From positions 297,469 through 361,468 of the forward strand of contig NZ_MOBP01000023.1 in NCBI RefSeq assembly GCF_003732665.1: DNA of 64,000 nucleotides. Direction: 5' to 3'. A model generated the notes under the pieces. The model saw nothing but the letters and a program-made list of their open reading frames with translations, was not told the origin of the DNA and ran no database searches. The position numbers and the translations under genes were made by a program. This document shows positions 38,316 through 46,562 of the stretch, in pieces; position 1 is the stretch's first letter, and the number at the start of each line of letters is the position of its first letter. The stretch is from Pseudomonas frederiksbergensis. GTDB lineage: Bacteria; Pseudomonadota; Gammaproteobacteria; Pseudomonadales; Pseudomonadaceae.

Positions 38316-39232
38316 GCGTGGTGGTACGCCGGGGTGACCAGAAACTCCAGCAGGGCTTTCTGCGCGTGCAGACGGTTTTCCGCCTGGTCCCACGCCACGG
38401 AGCGCGGGTCGTCCAGCAGGTCGACGCTGATTTCTTCGCCACGGTGAGCCGGCAGGCAGTGCATGAACAATACATCCGGCGCGGCCTGGTCGAGCAGGGC
38501 GCGATTAACCTGGAAGGGTGCGAACAGCTTCAGGCGCTTGGCGGTTTCTTCTTCCTGGCCCATGGAGGTCCAGACGTCCGTGCTGACCAGGTGCGCGCCA
38601 CGCACGGCATCCCGAGGATCGCGGACGATGGTTACACGATCGCCGGCCTTGGCCATGAATTCAGGGTTGGGTTCGTAACCTTCAGGGCAGGCAATGCGCA
38701 ACTGGAAGTCGAACTGGATCGCCGCTTCTATATAGCTGTTGCACATGTTGTTGCCGTCGCCGATCCAGGCCACGGTCTTGCCCTGGATCGAGCCGCGATG
38801 CTCCAGGAAGGTTTGCATGTCGGCCAGCAACTGGCACGGGTGCAGGTCATCGGACAGGCCGTTGATCAGCGGGACGCGGGAATTGGCGGCGAATTCGGTC
38901 AGGGTGCTGTGGGAAAACGTACGGATCATCACCGCATCGAGCATGCTCGACATGACAATGGCGGCGTCGCCGATTGGTTCGCCACGGCCCAACTGGGTAT
39001 CGCGAGGCGAGAGGAAGATCGCCTGGCCGCCGAGCTGGATCATGCCGGCTTCGAACGAGATTCGCGTGCGGGTCGAGGACTTCTCGAAAATCATCCCCAG
39101 GACGCGGTTTTTCAGAGGCTCGTACAGTACGCCGCGGTTACGCAGGTCCTTGAGCTCAACGCCTCGACGGATCACGCTGACCAGCTCTTCGGGCGTGCAA
39201 TCCATCAGGGAGAGAAAGTGCCTTGCGCTCAT
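38312..39232 (-). CDS. argF: Anabolic ornithine carbamoyltransferase ArgF
   Basis: 306 residues. Carbamoyl phosphate loop SSTRTRISFE (about 52-61), HPCQ in DDLHPCQLLAD and the ornithine motif FMHCLPAHRG. Converts ornithine and carbamoyl phosphate to citrulline in arginine synthesis. Two adjacent ATG codons (39235 and 39232) exist; the second gives the MSARHF start I recall for P. aeruginosa ArgF. It overlaps the ABC ATPase gene downstream. A double ArgR-type box lies about 105-142 nt upstream, consistent with arginine repression. Confidence 0.96.
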   Translation of the reverse strand: MSARHFLSLMDCTPEELVSVIRRGVELKDLRNRGVLYEPLKNRVLGMIFEKSSTRTRISFEAGMIQLGGQAIFLSPRDTQLGRGEPIGDAAIVMSSMLDAVMIRTFSHSTLTEFAANSRVPLINGLSDDLHPCQLLADMQTFLEHRGSIQGKTVAWIGDGNNMCNSYIEAAIQFDFQLRIACPEGYEPNPEFMAKAGDRVTIVRDPRDAVRGAHLVSTDVWTSMGQEEETAKRLKLFAPFQVNRALLDQAAPDVLFMHCLPAHRGEEISVDLLDDPRSVAWDQAENRLHAQKALLEFLVTPAYHHA

Positions 39233-39235
39233 CAT

Positions 39236-39639
39236 TGACTACCTTTTTGCAACAGACCGCAGATACTCAAAGCCTTGTTTAACTGAAAAACGGGCGAGAC
39301 CTGCGGCGTAAGCCGCACGGGGCGACGAAATAGGGGAAGGCGCGATCTTATAATTAAATGTCGCGTCTTACCAATAGGGCTACGGTTTTTAGGGAAATTC
39401 AGAGGGGCTACGGGACGACCGCAGTAGCGCTTTTGAAGCCTGTTTCCGGATAGCAGCCCGTCATTTGTACACTGGGCCCATCTGGCATTGCAATCAAACG
39501 GGGCGGGGACGGCATCGAGGTAGTCGGTTTCTGACCTGTGATTCTTGCCGTGTAGTGGCAATGTGTCTCGTCTGAAACATTTGCTAAAGCAAAGTGCTGG
39601 GTTATAACTAAGTCTCGAGCGACGCAGGAAGCCTCCGGA
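39236..39639. other. Intergenic region between argF and the small hypothetical gene
   Basis: 404 nt of divergent promoter sequence. Apart from the double ArgR-type box I see no repeat or small gene. GCGGCGTAAGCCGC at 39303-39316 is a short palindrome that may be structural. Confidence 0.5.
39338..39374 (+). promoter_or_regulatory. Double ArgR-type box upstream of argF
   Basis: Two half-sites of the pattern TGTCGC-N8-AA, 21 nt apart: AGGCGC-N8-AA at 39338-39353 (two changes) and an exact TGTCGC-N8-AA at 39359-39374, with the expected 5-nt gap. The pattern is the one described for P. aeruginosa ArgR. Confidence 0.65.
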
Positions 39640-39930
39640 ATGGAATCGAAAGAACAGCAATTAATGGAATTACTTGGCCTCACCGCCCGCTCCTTGACCC
39701 ATCTCACCGCCTCCATGACCTCGATGTCCTTTGAGTTGATGCGCAGTGAAGACGAAGTGACCAAGGCCGCCGGTCGACGCATGATCGACCGAATGGCCAC
39801 CATCAGTGCCGGGCTCGATGAGCATTGGCGGCTGATCGGCGAGCTTACGGGCGTGCATGTTGCCCACGAGCAGATCGAAACCATCCAGGAAATCCAAATG
39901 CAGGCGCCGCCCCGGTTGCCGCCCAACTGA
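39640..39930 (+). CDS. Conserved hypothetical protein, 96 residues
   Basis: Small soluble, mostly helical protein with no signal peptide or membrane segment and several regularly spaced hydrophobic residues (LMELLGLTARSLTHLTASM; HWRLIGELTG) that suggest a helical bundle. The end is proline-rich (QAPPRLPPN). The coding signal is good, GAAGCCTCCGGA precedes the ATG, and a protein like it is, from memory, common in fluorescent pseudomonads. No function recognised. It lies 134 nt before the molybdopterin oxidoreductase on the same strand. Confidence 0.75.
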   Translation: MESKEQQLMELLGLTARSLTHLTASMTSMSFELMRSEDEVTKAAGRRMIDRMATISAGLDEHWRLIGELTGVHVAHEQIETIQEIQMQAPPRLPPN

Positions 39931-40064
39931 GACTCGATAGCCATCGGCCTGCCTGATGGCCACCGATTCACAAGACGAACGTCGCTGGCGCAGCGACGGT
40001 TCGCCCGCCATAGTTTTGTTCCCGTGGCTGATAACGCCCGCCCAGAACAAGACAGAGACTGGCC

Positions 40065-42170
40065 ATGACCAAGACTCTCCATCACCGTGCCTGCCACCTG
40101 TGCGAAGCCATTTGCGGCTTGACCATCGAAACCACCGAGGCCGAAGGCCAGGTGCAGATCACCTCGATCAAGGGTGATCCCCAGGATACGTTCAGTCGCG
40201 GCCACATCTGCCCCAAGGCTGTGGCTCTGCAAGACATCCAGAACGATCCGGATCGCCTGCATCAACCGATGCAGCGCGTGGGCAGCGAATGGCAGCCGAT
40301 TGCGTGGGAAGACGCCTTCAACCTCGTAGCCGAACGCCTGGCAGCGATCCAGGAGCGTCACGGGCAGAATTCGGTGGCGGTTTATCAAGGCAACCCCAGC
40401 GTGCACAACTATGGGCTGATGACCCATAGCAATTACTTTCTCGGCCTGCTGAAAACCCGTAACCGGTTTTCCGCGACCTCGGTCGATCAGTTGCCCCATC
40501 ACCTGACCAGCCATTTGATGTATGGCCACGGTTTGCTGTTGCCGATCCCGGACATTGATCACACCGATTTCATGCTGATCCTGGGCGGCAATCCCCTGGC
40601 GTCCAACGGCAGCATCATGACCGTGCCCGATGTCGAGAAGCGCCTGAAGGCGATTCAGGCCCGGGGCGGCAAAGTCGTGGTGGTCGATCCGCGTCGCAGC
40701 GAAACGGCGGCGATTGCCGATCAGCATCTGTTTGTGCGCCCCGGTGGTGATGCGGCGTTGTTGTTCGGGCTGCTCAATACCTTGTTCGCCGAAGGCCTGA
40801 CCCGCGACTCTCACCTGCCGGTGCACGGTCTGGATGAAGTGCGCACGGCGGTCGCCGGTTTCACTGCCGAGGTCATGAGTCCGCTGTGCGCCGTGCCGGC
40901 CGAGCAGATTCGCCAACTGGCCCGGGACTTTGCCGCAGCGCCGTCAGCGGTGTGCTATGGCCGCATGGGCGTCTCGACCCAGGCGTTTGGCACGTTGTGC
41001 CATTGGGTGGTGCAGTTGATCAACCTGGTCACCGGCAACCTCGACCGGGTGGGCGGTGCGTTGTGCACCGAGCCGGCGGTGGACCTGGTGGCGTCTACCT
41101 CGGGCGGGCATTTCAACTTGTGGCAGAGCCGGGTCTCCGGACGTCCGGAGTACGGCGGTGAATTACCGGTGTCAGCCCTGGCTGAAGAAATGCTCACCGG
41201 CGGGGAAGGGCAGGTTCGGGCGCTGATCACCGTGGCGGGCAACCCGGTGTTGTCCACGCCCAACGGCCGGCAACTGGAGCAGGCGCTGGACGGGCTGGAG
41301 TTCATGGTCAGCATCGACCTCTACATCAATGAAACCACGCGCTACGCCGACCTGATCCTGCCGTCCACCTCGGCCCTGGAAAACGATCACTACGACACCA
41401 CGTTCAACATGTTTGCCGTGCGCAACGTCACGCGCTTCAACCGGGCGATCCTGGCCAAGCCTGAAGGCGCGCTGCATGACTGGGAGATTTTCGTGGGGCT
41501 GGCCAAGGCGTTTGCGGCCAAGACCGGCAAGGAGCTCAAGCCGACCATTGCCCCGGCGCAGATGATCGACCGTGGCCTGCGAATGGGCCTGTATGGCGAT
41601 GCTTCTGAACACAAGTTGTCCTTGGCGACCTTGTTCGATCATCCCCACGGCGTGGATTTGGGCGCGCTCAAACCGAACCTGGCGTCACGGCTCAAGACAG
41701 AGAACCAGCATATCCAGGCTGCGCCGCCCGCGATCCTTGCCGACCTGGCGCGCTTCGCCGCCTTGCAGGCCCCGGCCGCCGATGAACTGTTGATGATTGG
41801 TCGTCGGCATGTGCGCAGCAACAACTCGTGGATGCACAACTATCACCGTCTGGTGAAAGGCAAGCCGCGCCATCAACTGCTGATGCACCCGGACGACCTG
41901 GCCAGCCGCGGTCTCAGCGACGGGCAGCGGGTGCGGGTCAGTTCCCGGGTCGGGATGATCGAAGTTGAAGTCGTCGGCAGCCTGGATATGATGAAAGGCG
42001 TGGTCAGCCTTCCGCACGGTTGGGGCCATGCGCGGCCGGGTGTGCAGATGACGATCGCCAGCAGCCAGCCAGGGTCCAGCGCTAATGACCTGACGGATGA
42101 GTGTCAGCTTGATGAGTTGTCGGGGAATGCGGCGTTGAACGGCGTGCCGGTGACCGTGGCCGCGGCTTGA
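40065..42170 (+). CDS. Molybdopterin-dependent oxidoreductase, single subunit
   Basis: 701 residues. N-terminal [4Fe-4S] motif C10-x2-C13-x3-C17 with C49 in HICPKA, then the bis-MGD binding body of the DMSO reductase/formate dehydrogenase superfamily (GGNPLASNGS; VVDPRRSETA; AGNPVLSTPNGRQ; C-terminal PHGWGHARPG). No Tat signal, so cytoplasmic. No iron-sulfur or membrane subunit is next to it. Relatives are often annotated as formate dehydrogenase or assimilatory-nitrate-reductase-like, but substrate residues cannot be assigned. It precedes grxD; from memory PA3534 stands in a similar place in P. aeruginosa. Confidence 0.88.
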   Translation: MTKTLHHRACHLCEAICGLTIETTEAEGQVQITSIKGDPQDTFSRGHICPKAVALQDIQNDPDRLHQPMQRVGSEWQPIAWEDAFNLVAERLAAIQERHGQNSVAVYQGNPSVHNYGLMTHSNYFLGLLKTRNRFSATSVDQLPHHLTSHLMYGHGLLLPIPDIDHTDFMLILGGNPLASNGSIMTVPDVEKRLKAIQARGGKVVVVDPRRSETAAIADQHLFVRPGGDAALLFGLLNTLFAEGLTRDSHLPVHGLDEVRTAVAGFTAEVMSPLCAVPAEQIRQLARDFAAAPSAVCYGRMGVSTQAFGTLCHWVVQLINLVTGNLDRVGGALCTEPAVDLVASTSGGHFNLWQSRVSGRPEYGGELPVSALAEEMLTGGEGQVRALITVAGNPVLSTPNGRQLEQALDGLEFMVSIDLYINETTRYADLILPSTSALENDHYDTTFNMFAVRNVTRFNRAILAKPEGALHDWEIFVGLAKAFAAKTGKELKPTIAPAQMIDRGLRMGLYGDASEHKLSLATLFDHPHGVDLGALKPNLASRLKTENQHIQAAPPAILADLARFAALQAPAADELLMIGRRHVRSNNSWMHNYHRLVKGKPRHQLLMHPDDLASRGLSDGQRVRVSSRVGMIEVEVVGSLDMMKGVVSLPHGWGHARPGVQMTIASSQPGSSANDLTDECQLDELSGNAALNGVPVTVAAA

Positions 42171-42267
42171 GCATGTCTGTCGGGGAGACCGAGCATGGCG
42201 CTCGGGTTTCCGTTACAATGCGCCACCGTGCCGACCCTTGAGTCGGAAAGTTCAGCCGAGGTGCTCC

Positions 42268-42609
42268 ATGGATATCATCGAAACGATTAAAGAGCAGATT
42301 GCTAACAACACCATTCTGCTTTACATGAAAGGCTCGCCGAATGCCCCGCAGTGTGGCTTCTCCGCGAAGGCTGCGCAGGCCGTGATGGCGTGTGGTGAGA
42401 AGTTTGCTTACGTGGACATCCTGCAGAACCCGGAAATCCGCGCCAACCTGCCAAAGTACGCCAACTGGCCAACCTTCCCGCAACTGTGGGTGGGCGGTGA
42501 GCTGGTCGGCGGTAGCGACATCATGACTGAAATGGCTGCTGACGGTTCGTTGCAGGCCACGATCAAAGCCGCTGTCGAAGCGGCTGCTGCTAACAAGACC
42601 GAAGCCTAA
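42268..42609 (+). CDS. grxD: Monothiol glutaredoxin GrxD
   Basis: 113 residues. The active site CGFS is at 29-32, with the glutathione-binding NWPTFPQLWVGGELVGGSDI segment. Monothiol glutaredoxins carry and deliver [2Fe-2S] clusters, which fits the neighbouring bacterioferritin and Bfd genes. The ATG at 42268 (MDIIETIKEQ) is preferred over the upstream in-frame ATG at 42238, which has no family support; GAGGTG is 5 nt upstream. A strong terminator follows. Confidence 0.96.
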   Translation: MDIIETIKEQIANNTILLYMKGSPNAPQCGFSAKAAQAVMACGEKFAYVDILQNPEIRANLPKYANWPTFPQLWVGGELVGGSDIMTEMAADGSLQATIKAAVEAAAANKTEA

Positions 42610-42622
42610 GATGCCGGCGGCT

Positions 42623-42654
42623 CTGTAGGAGCTGCCGAAGGCTGCGATCTTTTG
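42623..42654 (+). repeat. Intergenic repeat of the GTAGGAGCTGCCGAAGG family, single arm
   Basis: CTGTAGGAGCTGCCGAAGGC followed by TGCGATCTTTT, identical to one arm of the hairpin at 55536-55611. The partner arm is absent here. Confidence 0.8.
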
Positions 42655-42668
42655 ATCTTCAAGATGTA

Positions 42669-42707
42669 AAAAAGCCCCGCCTCTCGAAAGAAGGCGGGGC
42701 TTTTTAT
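42669..42707 (+). terminator. Rho-independent terminator after grxD
   Basis: AAAAAGCCCCGCCT / AGGCGGGGCTTTTT-type stem with a CTCGAAAGA loop and T-run, usable in both directions. Confidence 0.9.
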
Positions 42708-42748
42708 TGCGGCTGGTAAGTTATTGAGATGTCGCCGCTGCCATCGTC

Positions 42749-42786
42749 AAGATCGCAGCCTCGTTGCACTCGACAGCTCCTACACA
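42749..42786 (-). repeat. Intergenic repeat arm of the CTCGACAGCTCCTAC family
   Basis: AGATCGCAGCCTCGTTGCAC then TCGACAGCTCCTAC, one arm of the family seen as a perfect hairpin at 8623-8712. Confidence 0.8.
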
Positions 42787-42801
42787 GCTACTGCAGCGTT
42801 G

Positions 42802-43275
42802 TTATTCTTCACCCATCTGCGATTGCAGATAATTCTCAAGACCGACTTTATCGATCAGGCCCAATTGGGTTTCCAGCCAGTCGATATGTTCTTCTTCGGA
42901 TTCCAGAATGTCTTCAAGCAGTTCACGGCTGCCGAAGTCGCCGACGGTTTCGCAGTGGGCGATCGCGACCTTGAGGTCCGCGTGACCGGTGCGTTCGATA
43001 CGCAGGTCGCACTCGAGCATTTCCTGGGTGTGTTCGCCGATCTGCAGCTTGCCCAGATCCTGGACGTTCGGCAGGCCTTCAAGGAACAGGATGCGCTTGA
43101 TCAGCTTGTCCGCGTGTTTCATCTCATCGATGGATTCGTGGTATTCGTGCTTGCCGAGCTTGTTCAGGCCCCAATCTTCATACATGCGTGCATGCAGGAA
43201 GTATTGATTGATCGCGACCAGCTCATTGGCAAGGATCTTGTTGAGATGCTGGATGACTGTAATGTCGCCTTTCAT
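42802..43275 (-). CDS. bfrB: Bacterioferritin
   Basis: 157 residues. All ferroxidase ligands are in place (E18, E51, H54, E94, E127, H130) and the haem ligand M52, so this is a haem-containing bacterioferritin that forms a 24-mer and stores iron. It stands next to bfd, whose ferredoxin releases the stored iron, as in P. aeruginosa bfrB-bfd. The order bfd then bfrB on the same strand, 198 nt apart, is conserved. The ATG has AGGACCCC-type spacing upstream with GGGCAGGAC. Confidence 0.95.
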   Translation of the reverse strand: MKGDITVIQHLNKILANELVAINQYFLHARMYEDWGLNKLGKHEYHESIDEMKHADKLIKRILFLEGLPNVQDLGKLQIGEHTQEMLECDLRIERTGHADLKVAIAHCETVGDFGSRELLEDILESEEEHIDWLETQLGLIDKVGLENYLQSQMGEE

Positions 43276-43432
43276 GATGGGGTCCTGCCCTTTATTAACT
43301 GACTATAAGGCAGAGTTTGAGCCGCGTAATTAAGAGTGTCAAACCTAAGTTATTGAAAGTTATATGAAAATTAATCGGAATAAGAATGTTTGTGTTCCGC
43401 GTCTTGGCCCTAAGCGATTGATTTGCAGGCAT

Positions 43433-43461
43433 AAAAAAACCGGACATCGGTCCGGTTCTTT
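43433..43461 (-). terminator. Rho-independent terminator of bfd
   Basis: On the minus strand AACCGGAC / GTCCGGTT forms an 8-bp stem followed by TTTTTTT; it begins about 13 nt after the bfd stop. Confidence 0.85.
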
Positions 43462-43473
43462 GAAATACGGGAA

Positions 43474-43692
43474 TTATGCGGCAGTAAATTCAACAGGAAA
43501 TGGAATCGCGGCTTGGGCGGTTTGCAGCTTGGTCAGGGTTTCGCGTACCACTTCCTTGGCAAGGCAGGCACATTTACCGCATTGACTCGCTACGCCGGTG
43601 GCCTGACGGACTTCTTTATAACTGCAGCAACCTTCATAGATTGCATCGCGGATTTGACCGTCGGTAACGCCAGTGCAGAGGCAGACATACAT
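43474..43692 (-). CDS. bfd: Bacterioferritin-associated ferredoxin Bfd
   Basis: 72 residues. The four cysteines of the [2Fe-2S] site are C4, C6, C38 and C41 (CLC and QCGKC), and the helix-turn-helix-like fold region is intact. Bfd docks on bacterioferritin and reduces the core so that iron can leave. The ATG at 43692 gives the MYVCLCTGVTD family start; the 10-residue longer frame is not family-like. A Fur-like box 54 nt upstream fits the known iron-starvation control. Confidence 0.95.
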   Translation of the reverse strand: MYVCLCTGVTDGQIRDAIYEGCCSYKEVRQATGVASQCGKCACLAKEVVRETLTKLQTAQAAIPFPVEFTAA

Positions 43693-44005
43693 AAGTGAGA
43701 ACCGTCGCTGGTTGTGACTCAATTGCGATGGATCTTAATGTTAACGAGAATGATTGTCAAAGTGGTTTCTGAAAGCTTTGCGTTATGAGCACCGGTGGCT
43801 GACGAACGGTTTCCGGCATGGCATTGCGACATTAACCGTAACAGTCCGAATTTAACGCGCCGCCGAAAATCCGTTAAGGACAGCTTAAAAACGCCGTGTA
43901 TGATGGTCGGTCCTTGCGAAGGGGATCGTGTCACAGGGCTGTCGCCTGAGGGTGGCAGGCTGATGCGAATCCAGTTCTTCACGTTAATAGACCAGGAGAT
44001 ATTCA
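43693..44005. other. Divergent promoter region, bfd and peroxiredoxin
   Basis: 313 nt between divergent genes. Other than the Fur-like box I see no repeat, small gene or clear promoter; the leader before the peroxiredoxin carries a GAGAT ribosome site. Confidence 0.5.
43746..43764. promoter_or_regulatory. Candidate Fur box before bfd
   Basis: GAGAATGATTGTCAAAGTG matches about 12 of 19 positions of the Fur consensus, mostly in its first half, 54 nt before the bfd ATG. Confidence 0.45.
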
Positions 44006-44608
44006 ATGAGCGTACTCGTAGGCAAGCAAGCCCCAGACTTCACCGTACCGGCCGTACTCGGCAACGGCGAGATCGTAGACAGCTTCACTCTGTCGTCGGC
44101 CATCAAAGGCAAATACGGCCTGGTGTTCTTCTACCCACTGGACTTCACCTTCGTTTGCCCGTCCGAGCTGATCGCTCTGGACAACCGCATGGCTGACTTC
44201 AAGGCTCGCAACGTTGAAGTGGTTGCCGTGTCGATCGACTCGCATTTCACCCACAACGCATGGCGCAACACCCCAGTGAACAATGGCGGTATCGGCCAGG
44301 TTCGCTACACCATGGCTGCTGACATCAAGCAGGAAATCATGAAGGCCTACGACGTCCAGTCCGCTGACGGCGTTGCTTTCCGTGGCGCGTTCCTGATCGA
44401 CGATAAAGGCGTTGTCCGCTCGCAGATCATCAACGACCTGCCACTGGGCCGTAACATGGAAGAGCTGATCCGTCTGGTTGACGCGCTGCAATTCCACGAA
44501 GAGCACGGCGAAGTTTGCCCTGCCAACTGGAAAAAAGGCGACAAAGGCATGACCGCTTCCACCGAAGGTGTTGCGGCTTACCTGACCGAGCACGCTGCGG
44601 CCCTGTAA
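44006..44608 (+). CDS. Typical 2-Cys peroxiredoxin (AhpC/TSA family)
   Basis: 200 residues. Peroxidatic C51 in DFTFVCPSE and resolving C171 in GEVCPANW, so a typical 2-Cys enzyme that reduces hydrogen peroxide and organic peroxides and forms a dimer or decamer. From memory it corresponds to PA3529 in P. aeruginosa, where it also sits next to bfd and rnt. No AhpF-like reductase is near; thioredoxin is the likely partner. It ends in a strong terminator. Confidence 0.96.
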   Translation: MSVLVGKQAPDFTVPAVLGNGEIVDSFTLSSAIKGKYGLVFFYPLDFTFVCPSELIALDNRMADFKARNVEVVAVSIDSHFTHNAWRNTPVNNGGIGQVRYTMAADIKQEIMKAYDVQSADGVAFRGAFLIDDKGVVRSQIINDLPLGRNMEELIRLVDALQFHEEHGEVCPANWKKGDKGMTASTEGVAAYLTEHAAAL

Positions 44609-44624
44609 GCCCAAGCGTCAGGCA

Positions 44625-44656
44625 TAAAAAAACCGGCCGATGAGGCCGGTTTTTTT
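44625..44656. terminator. Bidirectional terminator between peroxiredoxin gene and rnt
   Basis: AAAAAAACCGGCC / GGCCGGTTTTTTT stem with a GATGA loop. T-runs on both strands suit the convergent genes. Confidence 0.9.
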
Positions 44657-44684
44657 GTGGGCGGGATAAAACCCTTCGACCGGA

Positions 44685-45362
44685 TCAGTCGTTGAAGTCT
44701 TCCCAGCCGCCCATTTGTTTCCAGCGATTGACGATGCCGCAGAACAGCTCAGCCGTCTTCTCGGTGTCGTAGCGAGCCGAGTGGGCCTCGCGACCGTCGA
44801 AGTCGATGTCGGCTGCCTGACACGCCTTGGCCAGCACGGTCTGACCGTAAGCCAGACCAGCGAGGGTTGCAGTGTCGAAACTGGAGAATGGATGAAACGG
44901 GTTGCGTTTCATGTCCAGGCGCGCGACAGCCGCGTTGAGGAAGCCCAGGTCGAAGCTGCTGTTGTGCCCGACCAGGATCGCCCGTTTGCAACCGTTGGCT
45001 TTCAGGGCCTTGCGGATGCCGCGGAAAATATCGGTCAGGGCAGTCTCTTCACTCACGGCCATGCGCAACGGGTGATCGAGCTTGATCCCGGTGAATTCCA
45101 GGGCCGCTGCTTCGATGTTCGCGCCTTCAAACGGTTCGACGCGGAAGAAGTAAGTGTGATCGGGATACACGAAGCCTTTTTCGTCCATGGCGATGGTGGT
45201 CGCCGCGATCTCCAGCAGGGCGTCGGTGGCCGAGTTGAAGCCACCGGTTTCTACGTCGACGACAACCGGCAGGTAACCACGGAATCGGGCTGCCATTGGA
45301 TGACGAGGACCGCCTCCACCGCCTTGACCGTCCTGTTCATCGTCGAAATGGTCTTCACTCAC
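44685..45362 (-). CDS. rnt: Ribonuclease T
   Basis: 225 residues. DEDD exonuclease motifs: VVDVETGG (D36, E38), HNSSFDLGFLNAAV and the C-terminal AHSARYDTEKTAELF. Trims the 3' ends of tRNA and other stable RNA. The first 25 residues are acidic and glycine-rich (EDHFDDEQDGQGGGGGP), longer than in E. coli. Its ATG overlaps the pyrC stop by 4 nt, a conserved pyrC-rnt coupling in pseudomonads. Confidence 0.96.
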   Translation of the reverse strand: MSEDHFDDEQDGQGGGGGPRHPMAARFRGYLPVVVDVETGGFNSATDALLEIAATTIAMDEKGFVYPDHTYFFRVEPFEGANIEAAALEFTGIKLDHPLRMAVSEETALTDIFRGIRKALKANGCKRAILVGHNSSFDLGFLNAAVARLDMKRNPFHPFSSFDTATLAGLAYGQTVLAKACQAADIDFDGREAHSARYDTEKTAELFCGIVNRWKQMGGWEDFND

Positions 45363-46405
45363 GCGTGTTCCTCCAGCAGGCGCCAGCGCAGTTTTTCACC
45401 GGCGCGCAGCGGGATTACGGTCAGCTCGCCAAATGGCAGGCTGGTTGGGGCGGTCCACTCTTCGCGGACCAGGGTAATGCGATCGGTGTTCACCGGCAGG
45501 CCATAGAAGCGCGGGCCGTTGAGGCTGGCGAACGCTTCGAGCTTGTCCAGCGCATTGCGCTGTTCGAAGGCTTCAGCGTACATCTCGATCGCCGCAAAAG
45601 CGGTGTAGCAACCGGCACAGCCGCAAGTGGCTTCCTTGGCGTGCTGGGCATGGGGCGCTGAGTCGGTGCCGAGGAAGAACTTCGCGCTGCCGCTGGTGGC
45701 GGCGTCGAGCAGGGCTTCCTGGTGGGTGTTGCGCTTGAGAATCGGCAGGCAGTAGAAGTGCGGCCGAATTCCGCCCACCAGCATGTGGTTGCGGTTGTAC
45801 AGAAGATGGTGCGCGGTGATGGTCGCGCCAACGTTGGCCGGGGCCGCGTTGACGAACTGCACGGCGTCGGAGGTGGTGATGTGTTCGAACACCACTTTGA
45901 GCGTCGGGAAACGCTCGACCACACGACGCATGTGCTCATCGATGAAGATTTTTTCGCGGTCGAACACGTCGACATCGCCACGGGTGACTTCGCCGTGGAT
46001 CAACAACGGCATCCCGACTTCGGCCATGGCCTCGATCGCCGGGAAAATCTTGTCGATGCTGGTGACGCCAGAATCCGAGTTGGTGGTGGCGCCGGCCGGG
46101 TACAGCTTGGCGGCGTGCACGAAACCGCTGGCCTTGGCTTCACGAATTTCTTCGGGCTGGGTGCGGTCGGTCAGGTACAGCACCATCAGCGGTTCGAAAC
46201 GACTGCCGGCCGGGCGAGCAGCGAGAATCCGCTGGCGATAGCCGTCGGCTTCAGCGGCGTTGCGCACCGGAGGTACGAGGTTGGGCATGATGATGGCGCG
46301 ACCAAAGGTGCGCGCGACATCCGCAACGGTATTGGACAAAACAGCACCATCGCGAAGATGAATATGCCAGTCGTCGGGACGCAGCAGGGTCAGGCGGTCG
46401 GACAT
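45359..46405 (-). CDS. pyrC: Dihydroorotase PyrC
   Basis: 348 residues, the type II (E. coli-like) size. Zinc ligands H14 and H16 in DDWHIHLRDG, carboxylated lysine K100 in HAAKLYPAG, and the later HGE, EHITT and GTDSAPH motifs. Catalyses ring closure of carbamoyl aspartate to dihydroorotate in pyrimidine synthesis. Coupled to rnt by a 4-nt overlap. Confidence 0.97.
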   Translation of the reverse strand: MSDRLTLLRPDDWHIHLRDGAVLSNTVADVARTFGRAIIMPNLVPPVRNAAEADGYRQRILAARPAGSRFEPLMVLYLTDRTQPEEIREAKASGFVHAAKLYPAGATTNSDSGVTSIDKIFPAIEAMAEVGMPLLIHGEVTRGDVDVFDREKIFIDEHMRRVVERFPTLKVVFEHITTSDAVQFVNAAPANVGATITAHHLLYNRNHMLVGGIRPHFYCLPILKRNTHQEALLDAATSGSAKFFLGTDSAPHAQHAKEATCGCAGCYTAFAAIEMYAEAFEQRNALDKLEAFASLNGPRFYGLPVNTDRITLVREEWTAPTSLPFGELTVIPLRAGEKLRWRLLEEHA

Positions 46406-46562
46406 GAGGGGATTCCAGGCGGGTCAAACTGAGGGGAATGCTACCGGAAAAGACTCTCTCAGGCACTCGCTATCAAGTTTTGCAGCAAGCTTCCGATATC
46501 CATTAGGTATGCCGTAAACGTATGTGTCGGTCTTTTTGTTGTAGAAGCCAGTGGAGCCTCCC

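Noticed and set aside
39408..40916. A 502-codon minus-strand frame opposite the molybdopterin oxidoreductase
   Set aside because: Spans two real plus-strand genes and their gap, with shadow composition.
42171..42267. A weak stem CCGAGC/GCTCGG after the molybdopterin gene as a terminator
   Set aside because: Only 6 bp with a short T-run; not strong enough to call.
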